Source: Tannerella serpentiformis
GTDB taxonomy: Bacteria; Bacteroidota; Bacteroidia; Bacteroidales; Tannerellaceae
Assembly: GCF_003033925.1 (NCBI RefSeq)
Contig: NZ_CP028365.1
Location: 806,001-870,000 of the forward strand
Length of the DNA: 64,000 bases
Direction of reading: 5' to 3'
Numbering within the stretch: position 1 is the stretch's first letter; each line of letters opens with the position of its first letter. The notes under the pieces are model-generated. The model was not told the DNA's origin and did no database searches. It worked only from the letters and a program-made list of their open reading frames with translations. The position numbers and the translations under genes were made by a program. Positions 58,934 to 64,000 of the stretch are shown here, piece after piece.

Positions 58934-58977
58934 AAAGCCGGGTACATAATGGGAACGCCCCCACATGTACCCGGTTT
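58934..58977 (-). terminator. topA terminator of the GTACCCGG family
   Basis: AAAGCCGGGTACAT (58934-58947) pairs with ATGTACCCGGTTT (58965-58977). On the minus strand the stem is followed by GTTTTTATGG. It lies 56 bases past the topA stop and shares the GTACCCGG core with other hairpins in this window. Confidence 0.75.
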
Positions 58978-59032
58978 AACTTCGCTGGCGGCCGAAGCTG
59001 CCTCCGGCCTAACTCCACTTTTCGTTTCTCTG

Positions 59033-61384
59033 TCAGCCGTTCGACCGACGCCGCGGCACACGCCGCTTGGGCTTGTCGGCCGCCTCGGCAATGATCCGAC
59101 GGCAATCCTCCAGCGTGAGATCAGCCGGGACAACGTCTTTCGGAAGCCGATAGTTCGACCCCTCGAAGGCGATGTACGCGCCATAGCGACCGTTGAGGAT
59201 CTCCAGCCCCGGCTCTTCGGCGAACGTTTTGATGTGTCGCTGCGACTCCTTCGTGCGTTTCTCTTCGATCAGCGCGATGGCCTCGTCGGGCGTGATGGAA
59301 GTCGGTTCGAGCGGCTTGGGGATGGAAACGAAGAGGCCGTCGAAGCGGACAAAAGGCCCGAAGCGCCCCGTGGCGGCCACCATCTCTTTGCCCTCATATT
59401 CGCCGATGACGCGCGGCAACTTGAACAGCTCCAGTGCCTCCTCGAGCGTGATGGTTTCGATGGACTGCGTCTTCATCAGTGAAGCGAAACGCGGCTTCGC
59501 GGCCGACTTGTTGTCCGGATCCGGCTGCCCGATCTGCGCCACGGGGCCGTAGCGCCCGATCTTGACTGAGACCGGCTGCCCGCTCTTGGGATCGATGCCT
59601 AACTGGCGCTCGCCCGCCCGATGATCCGTGCGCATGGCCAGCGTCTTCTCCACGATCGGGTGGAAGAATTTGTAGAAGCGATCCATCGCTTCGGTCCATT
59701 CCATCGTGCCCTCCGCAATGGCGTCAAACTCCTTCTCCACGTTGGCCGTGAAGTGGTAATCGATCACCTCGGGGAAGGACTCGGTGAGGAAGTCGTTGAC
59801 CACCGTGCCCACGTCCGTCGGCAGCAGTTTGTTGCGGTCGGCGCCTACCGTTTCTCGTTTCACCTCCTCCGCGATCTCGCCGTCCGTGAGCGTCAGCACG
59901 CGGAACTTCCGCTCCTCGCCCGGCTTATCGCCACGCACCACATACTCGCGGTTCTGGATCGTCTGGATCGTCGGTGCATACGTCGAGGGGCGGCCGATCC
60001 CAAGCTCCTCCATGCGATGCACCAGCCCGGCCTCGGTGTATCGGGGTGGACGCTGCGTAAAGCGCTCCGTGGCGATGATCTCGCGAGCCGTGAGGCGGTC
60101 GCCAACGTTCACCGTGGGCAGCAGTTTCGTTTCCTGCTCCGGCGCATCGGCCTCGTCGTCCGTACTCTCGCGATAGACGCGCAGGAAGCCGTCGAACTTG
60201 ATCACCTCGCCCACGGCCACGAACTTGTCCGTGAGTCCTCCGATACCGATCGAGACCGTCGTGCGCTCCAGTTCGGCGTCAGCCATCTGGCAGGCTATGG
60301 TACGTTTATAGATCAGGTCGTACAGCTTCATCTCTTGTGCGCCGGCACTGATCGTTGGCGCCTGCATGTTGGTGGGACGAATGGCCTCGTGTGCCTCCTG
60401 TGCACCCTTGCTCTTGGTGTGGTAGTGGCGCAGGCGGTGATAACGTTCGCCGTACTCCTCGGTGATGGCTTGGCGCGAGGCCGTGAGCGCCATGTCGCTG
60501 AGGTTAAACGAGTCGGTACGCATGTAGGTGATGAACCCGGATTCATACAGTCGCTGAGCCACCATCATGGTCTGCGCCACGGAGAAGCCCAGCTTGCGGG
60601 CCGCCTCCTGCTGTAGCGTAGAGGTGGTGAAGGGCGGTGCGGGCGACTTCTTCACCGGGCGCTTCGTGGTGTCTTCGATCGTGAACGCCGCCTCGGGACG
60701 CTGACAGGCGCGGAGGAAGGCTTCGGCCTCGTCGCGATCCTTCAGCCTTCGGTTCAGCTCAGCCTTGAGCAGCGTCTTTCCGTCGGGCAACAGGAACGAG
60801 GCCACGACACGAAACGACGCCTCGGACACGAACCGCGCAATCTCGCGCTCCCGCTCCACGATCAGTCGCACAGCCACCGACTGCACACGTCCGGCCGACA
60901 GCGCCGGCTTGACCTTGCGCCACAGCACCGGCGAGAGTTCAAAGCCCACGATACGATCCAGCACACGCCGCGCCTGTTGGGCATTGACGAGGTTGATGTC
61001 GATGCCTCGCGGCGTGTCGAGCGCATGCAGGATGGCCGGCTTCGTGATCTCGTGAAAGACGATGCGCTGCGTGCGGTCGGGCGACAGTTCGAGCGCCTCA
61101 CTGAGGTGCCACGCGATGGCCTCTCCCTCGCGGTCCTCATCGGATGCGAGCAACACCTCACGCGCATCCTGCGACGCCTTCTTCAGCTCCGCCACTAATT
61201 TCTTCTTCTCCTCAGGCACCACATACTGCGGCTTGAAATCGTGTGCCACGTCGATACCCAGCTCCTTCGTGCTCAGATCGCGGATGTGCCCATAGCTGGA
61301 CATCACCCGGTAGTCTTTCCCCAAAAATTTCTCGATCGTTTTGGCCTTCGCTGGCGACTCTACGATCACCAAATTCTTCTGCAT
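59033..61384 (-). CDS. topA: DNA topoisomerase I
   Basis: This 783-residue type IA enzyme relaxes negative supercoils. The Toprim domain has IVESPAKAKTIEKFLG and DEDREGEAIAWHLSEAL (acidic metal site). The catalytic Tyr is in SGFITYMRTDSF. The C terminus has several GRYGPVAQIGQP/GRFGPFVRFDG-type topoisomerase C-terminal repeats instead of four-cysteine zinc ribbons, plus a basic tail (KPKRRVPRRRSNG). The start is the ATG at 61382-61384 (MQKNLVIVES); the frame continues to 61573 without family sequence. A -7 box lies at 61433. Confidence 0.96.
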   Translation of the reverse strand: MQKNLVIVESPAKAKTIEKFLGKDYRVMSSYGHIRDLSTKELGIDVAHDFKPQYVVPEEKKKLVAELKKASQDAREVLLASDEDREGEAIAWHLSEALELSPDRTQRIVFHEITKPAILHALDTPRGIDINLVNAQQARRVLDRIVGFELSPVLWRKVKPALSAGRVQSVAVRLIVEREREIARFVSEASFRVVASFLLPDGKTLLKAELNRRLKDRDEAEAFLRACQRPEAAFTIEDTTKRPVKKSPAPPFTTSTLQQEAARKLGFSVAQTMMVAQRLYESGFITYMRTDSFNLSDMALTASRQAITEEYGERYHRLRHYHTKSKGAQEAHEAIRPTNMQAPTISAGAQEMKLYDLIYKRTIACQMADAELERTTVSIGIGGLTDKFVAVGEVIKFDGFLRVYRESTDDEADAPEQETKLLPTVNVGDRLTAREIIATERFTQRPPRYTEAGLVHRMEELGIGRPSTYAPTIQTIQNREYVVRGDKPGEERKFRVLTLTDGEIAEEVKRETVGADRNKLLPTDVGTVVNDFLTESFPEVIDYHFTANVEKEFDAIAEGTMEWTEAMDRFYKFFHPIVEKTLAMRTDHRAGERQLGIDPKSGQPVSVKIGRYGPVAQIGQPDPDNKSAAKPRFASLMKTQSIETITLEEALELFKLPRVIGEYEGKEMVAATGRFGPFVRFDGLFVSIPKPLEPTSITPDEAIALIEEKRTKESQRHIKTFAEEPGLEILNGRYGAYIAFEGSNYRLPKDVVPADLTLEDCRRIIAEAADKPKRRVPRRRSNG

Positions 61385-61432
61385 GTTCCTCTCAATTATG
61401 TTTCTGTAGTTCAACTCCGAAAAAATCGGCCG

Positions 61433-61440
61433 CAAAGATA
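61433..61440 (-). promoter_or_regulatory. -7 box TATCTTTG for topA
   Basis: A perfect TAnnTTTG match on the minus strand, about 50 bases upstream of the topA ATG, with CTTT about 19 bases further upstream as a weak -33. Confidence 0.5.
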
Positions 61441-61656
61441 GACGCGCTTCGCAGAGGGGAAAGGCGCGCAGACGATGGCCTATCAAGCCCCATCTAAGCC
61501 CTTTTTCGAGCCACTTTTCACGCCCTTCCGACGCAGCAATCATCCGTGCGAGCCCAACAATCCGCCCGCTCACGCTCTCTATCCTGTCAGCGAGTCGCTC
61601 GGGTGGAGCCGCTGGGTCACAGGCAAGCCAATGAGTCGCTCAACGGGAGGATCGCT

Positions 61657-62100
61657 TACGTAACATGAGTTCAGTGTAAGAATAAAGCCCGCAGAGAGTT
61701 CCTACGGAAGCCCGACCAAAACGTTTTTGGAAATGCCTACAACACTGTTGCAAGTGCCTCGAAGAACTTCTGGGTGTTTGCGGGTACTCCCGCAAGTCTC
61801 GCGGCATTTACTTTGGCGTTTGCGGGAGTCCCGCAAGTCTCCCGGCGTTTGCCTTGGCTTTTGCGGGTACTCCCGCAAGTCTCCCGGCATTTGCTTTGGC
61901 GTTTGCGGGAGTCCCGCAAGTTTCCCGGCATTTACTTTGGCGTTTGCGGGAGTCCCGCAAGTCTCGCGGCGTTTGCCTTGGCGTTTGCGGGAGTCCCGCA
62001 AGTGCTTCGGAGAACTTGTTGGCCGTTACAACATGCTATCAATGATATTCTCTATATGAATAAGGGTATCTCTTTCTTTCGTCGAACTCACGTTACGTAA
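61657..62100. mobile_element. Repeat-carrying cassette B with terminal inverted repeats
   Basis: TTACGTAACATGAGTTC (61657-61673) and GAACTCACGTTACGTAA (62084-62100) are inverted repeats matching at 16 of 17 bases. Inside are eight units starting at 61737, 61778, 61820, 61861, 61903, 61944, 61985 and 62026 (41 or 42 bp). The first unit (CTACAACACTGTTGCAA) and parts of the last resemble cassette A, while the inner units have TTGCGGGAGTCCCGCAA. The flanks match those of cassette A in reverse orientation, including CGTTTTTGGAAATGC at 61722-61736. No credible gene lies in it, or in the rest of the gap 61441-62236. Confidence 0.85.
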
Positions 62101-62236
62101 AACGAACGCTCTATCGACTCAAACAACCTCTTCATTCTCCCTCCCTCGCCATCGATCGATAAAACGGGATCACGCCTCCAGGCCGTAGTGTTGAAAAGCT
62201 GCGTCATTAAACGAAAAGCCATTCCAAACAGATGAC

Positions 62237-62244
62237 TACTTTTG
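62237..62244 (+). promoter_or_regulatory. -7 box TACTTTTG before the thioredoxin-like gene
   Basis: A perfect TAnnTTTG match about 22 bases before the ATG at 62266. No -33 match at the expected distance. Confidence 0.5.
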
Positions 62245-62265
62245 TCCTATTGAAATGTTTTACAA

Positions 62266-62769
62266 ATGAATAGTCGGAAACTCCTTTTGAGCATACTGGT
62301 TGCGGCCACGGCCTGGGGCGGACTGAGGGCGGACAGCGGAACGAATGATTCGACGGCTATAGCTGGCGATTTCACCTACGCGCAGGCCTCCGGCGTCACA
62401 GCTACCCTACACGCACTCACGGCACCGCGCGTGCTGGTCTACTTCTACGACCCGACGTGCGAGGACTGTGAGGCGCTGACCCGTCGACTGGCAAGCTCTG
62501 AGCCGATCAACCGCCTCATTGACGAAGGACAACTGCAGGTGCTGGCCATCTATCCGGACAATGACTCAGCGCAGTGGGCAGCGCATGCCCCGTACGTGCC
62601 CCCGCGCTGGATCAACGGCTACGACCGCGACCTGACCGTCATGCCGGCCGACGGCTTCCTCTTTCGCTCCCTGCCCGCGCTTTATATGCTGGACGAGTCG
62701 AAGCGCTTCCTGCTCACGGAGGCCACGGCCGACGAGGTGGAAAGGGTGTTGACACTATTCGCTAATTGA
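62266..62769 (+). CDS. Thioredoxin-fold exported protein (DUF5106-like)
   Basis: The protein has 167 residues. Signal peptide: NSRKLLLSILVAATAWGGLRA. The thioredoxin-like core has APRVLVYFYDPTCEDCEALT, in which CEDC takes the place of CGPC, then LQVLAIYPDND, and RSLPALYMLDESKRFLLTEA with the usual cis-Pro (LPALY). It is probably a periplasmic redox or thiol protein; the CxxC suggests activity rather than a degenerate fold. The next gene begins 18 bases later with a GTG and an AAGGAG ribosome site, making a likely operon with the nuclease and rsmE. Confidence 0.72.
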   Translation: MNSRKLLLSILVAATAWGGLRADSGTNDSTAIAGDFTYAQASGVTATLHALTAPRVLVYFYDPTCEDCEALTRRLASSEPINRLIDEGQLQVLAIYPDNDSAQWAAHAPYVPPRWINGYDRDLTVMPADGFLFRSLPALYMLDESKRFLLTEATADEVERVLTLFAN

Positions 62770-62787
62770 ATAAGGAGAAGATATATC

Positions 62788-63405
62788 GTGGACAACAAAG
62801 TGGAATTGACCGTACAAGGCGTGGCCAACTCGCGCGTGCAGTCGAACGCCTATGCGCTCATCTTAAAGGACGATGGGACGCGAAGGCTACCGGTGATCAT
62901 CGGGCTGCCCGAAGCGCAGTCCATCGCCGTCGCACTGGAGGGAATGGCCACACCGCGTCCCATGACGCACGACTTGATTGTGGGCATGACGCACGCCTTT
63001 CGGCTGAAGCTGAAAGAGGTGTTCATCTATCGTTTTGAAGACGGGGTGTTCTTTTCTGAGCTTGTATTTCAGGAGTCTGACGGGACGGAAGCTCGCATCG
63101 ACTCGCGCACGTCGGACGCTGTGGCGCTGGCCTTGCGGTTGAGGTGTCCCATCTACACGTTCGAGAGCCTGCTGCAACGCTGCGCCATCACGCCCGCAGC
63201 CGAGGCGGAAGAGGGTATGCCACCGGACGACACGGATCCGGAGGAGATCCACGACCCACAGCTGCTGCGCAAATGGCTCAAGCGGCAAGAGGCTTACGAG
63301 ATCGAGGCCATGCTGGAGCGAGCCGTAGGCGAAGAGAAATACGAGCTGGCTAAAATCTACCAGGACGAGCTCATGCGTCGCGAGCCGGCCAATCACCCGA
63401 AATGA
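62788..63405 (+). CDS. Bifunctional nuclease domain (DUF151) protein
   Basis: The protein has 205 residues and starts at the GTG at 62788, preceded by AAGGAG. The DUF151 domain reads NAYALILKDDGTRRLPVIIG, LPEAQSIAVALEGM and SRTSDAVALALRLRCPIYTF. The C-terminal part (LLRKWLKRQEAYEIEAMLER, then KYELAKIYQDELMRRE) resembles a UVR/UvrB-interaction motif. Relatives have RNase and DNase activity in vitro. Its stop overlaps the rsmE ATG by three bases. An overlapping frame at 62766-63038 is a shadow. Confidence 0.85.
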   Translation: MDNKVELTVQGVANSRVQSNAYALILKDDGTRRLPVIIGLPEAQSIAVALEGMATPRPMTHDLIVGMTHAFRLKLKEVFIYRFEDGVFFSELVFQESDGTEARIDSRTSDAVALALRLRCPIYTFESLLQRCAITPAAEAEEGMPPDDTDPEEIHDPQLLRKWLKRQEAYEIEAMLERAVGEEKYELAKIYQDELMRREPANHPK

Positions 63406-64000
63406 AGCTGACCAACGCCATGACGCTGCCCATCTTTTACGCCCCGCAGATCGATACCGATCCCGTGCTGCCCGAGGAGGAGTCAGCGCACTGCACGAAG
63501 GTGCTGCGCCTCGGGCGTGGCGCGGAGTTGAACGTGACGGACGGCCGTGGAGCGTTCTATCGGGCAATGATTGAGGAGGCGCACCCGCGCCACTGTCGCG
63601 TGACAGTGGTGGAGCGCACCGTGGCGCCACCACTCTGGACCTATGGCCTACATGTGGCCGTGGCGCCAACGAAAAATATCGACCGCACGGAGTGGTTTTT
63701 AGAGAAAGCAGCGGAGGTGGGTATCGACAGTGTGACCCTCCTCCGCTGTCGTTATTCGGAGCGGCGGGAGGTGAAGATGGAGCGCCTGCAACGTGTGCTG
63801 GTAGCCGCCATGAAGCAATCTGGACAGGCACGACTGCCACAGCTCGTGGGCATGACGGACTTTGCCGACTTCATCGCCCAGCCCACCGCCGCCGACTGCC
63901 GACTGATTGCACACTGTCGCTCGTCGGAGCTGCCCACCGTGGGCGCATGCTACACCCGCGGCAGCGATGTGCTGATCCTCATCGGGCCGGAGGGCGATTT
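63402..64000 (+). CDS. rsmE: 16S rRNA (uracil-1498-N3) methyltransferase, 5' part
   Basis: The reading frame is open from the ATG at 63402 to the window edge (about 199 residues) and is cut by the end of the window. It reads MTLPIFYAPQID, then SAHCTKVLRLGRGAELNVTD (PUA-like domain), LHVAVAPTKNIDRTEWFLEK and AAEVGI, SERREVKMERL and the SPOUT-knot motif LIGPEGDF. RsmE methylates U1498 of 16S rRNA. The start may instead be the ATG at 63420 (MTLPIFYAP), closer to the family N terminus. The upstream ATG overlaps the previous stop. Confidence 0.9.
   Translation, partial: MKLTNAMTLPIFYAPQIDTDPVLPEEESAHCTKVLRLGRGAELNVTDGRGAFYRAMIEEAHPRHCRVTVVERTVAPPLWTYGLHVAVAPTKNIDRTEWFLEKAAEVGIDSVTLLRCRYSERREVKMERLQRVLVAAMKQSGQARLPQLVGMTDFADFIAQPTAADCRLIAHCRSSELPTVGACYTRGSDVLILIGPEGD

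Noticed and set aside
62887-63840. 317-residue minus-strand ORF opposite the nuclease and rsmE
   Set aside because: Both plus-strand genes show clear family motifs; this is antisense readthrough.

Overview
The window looks like chromosomal DNA from a GC-rich member of the Bacteroidales, most likely Tannerella or a close relative. This rests on recall of families and signals, not a search. The signals are TAnnTTTG-type -7 promoter boxes (for example TTTG-N19-TACATTTG before the tRNA), an UpxY-type NusG paralogue, the DUF4270/short-glgA/panC/panD neighbourhood, KorAB, a GH29 fucosidase, a DUF2807 protein and many lipoprotein signal peptides. No rRNA, prophage, transposase gene or CRISPR array was seen.

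Layout. 1-3150: 3' end of aroK, then korAB (2-oxoacid:ferredoxin oxidoreductase). 3274-5288: a decayed hicAB locus and a SulP anion transporter. 6055-9719: DUF4270 lipoprotein and a half-length glycogen synthase, divergent from panC-panD. 9821-15681: MATE pump, DUF2582 regulator, a coiled-coil gene with zapA, rny, a transaldolase/FSA and a hypothetical. 15704-20288: a toxin-antitoxin pair with a frameshifted toxin, recJ and recQ. 20647-27407: an UpxY/GHL10 pair and the ftsK-lolA-oxidoreductase-trxB operon. 27582-28382: an inverted-repeat element with an AT-rich core, and a CAU tRNA. 28432-33643: a tightly coupled five-gene operon starting with a tyrosine-ammonia-lyase-like enzyme. 33691-44960: DUF1232, second MATE, fucosidase, FG-GAP protein, PII-like/RND/MFP/TolC efflux operon and an NlpE lipoprotein. 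45068-53141: nfnAB-like genes, GroES-like protein, RluA, CNNM transporter, serine deaminase, DUF2807. 53975-64000: ABC permease, four-repeat lipoprotein, topA, a thioredoxin-like protein, a bifunctional nuclease and the start of rsmE.

The most unusual content is between genes. Eleven intergenic gaps or parts of gaps hold tandem arrays. Most have unrelated sequences but nearly the same unit length: 40, 41 or 42 bp, held to the base over as many as 14 copies even where copies have diverged strongly. One array alternates 21 and 22 bp and one has 76-77 bp units. Most units contain a palindrome. Two arrays (47868-48592 and 61657-62100) sit inside the same kind of cassette, in opposite orientation, with homologous flanks and terminal inverted repeats but different inner repeat sequence. 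This looks like a non-autonomous repeat-carrying element, and it is my main candidate for something undescribed.

The second candidate is the 28432-33643 operon. Its lyase has the features of Flavobacterium-type tyrosine ammonia-lyase rather than HutH. It is translationally coupled to an unknown protein, a PaaK-like adenylating ligase and a PlsC-like acyltransferase, which suggests a small aryl-lipid pathway.
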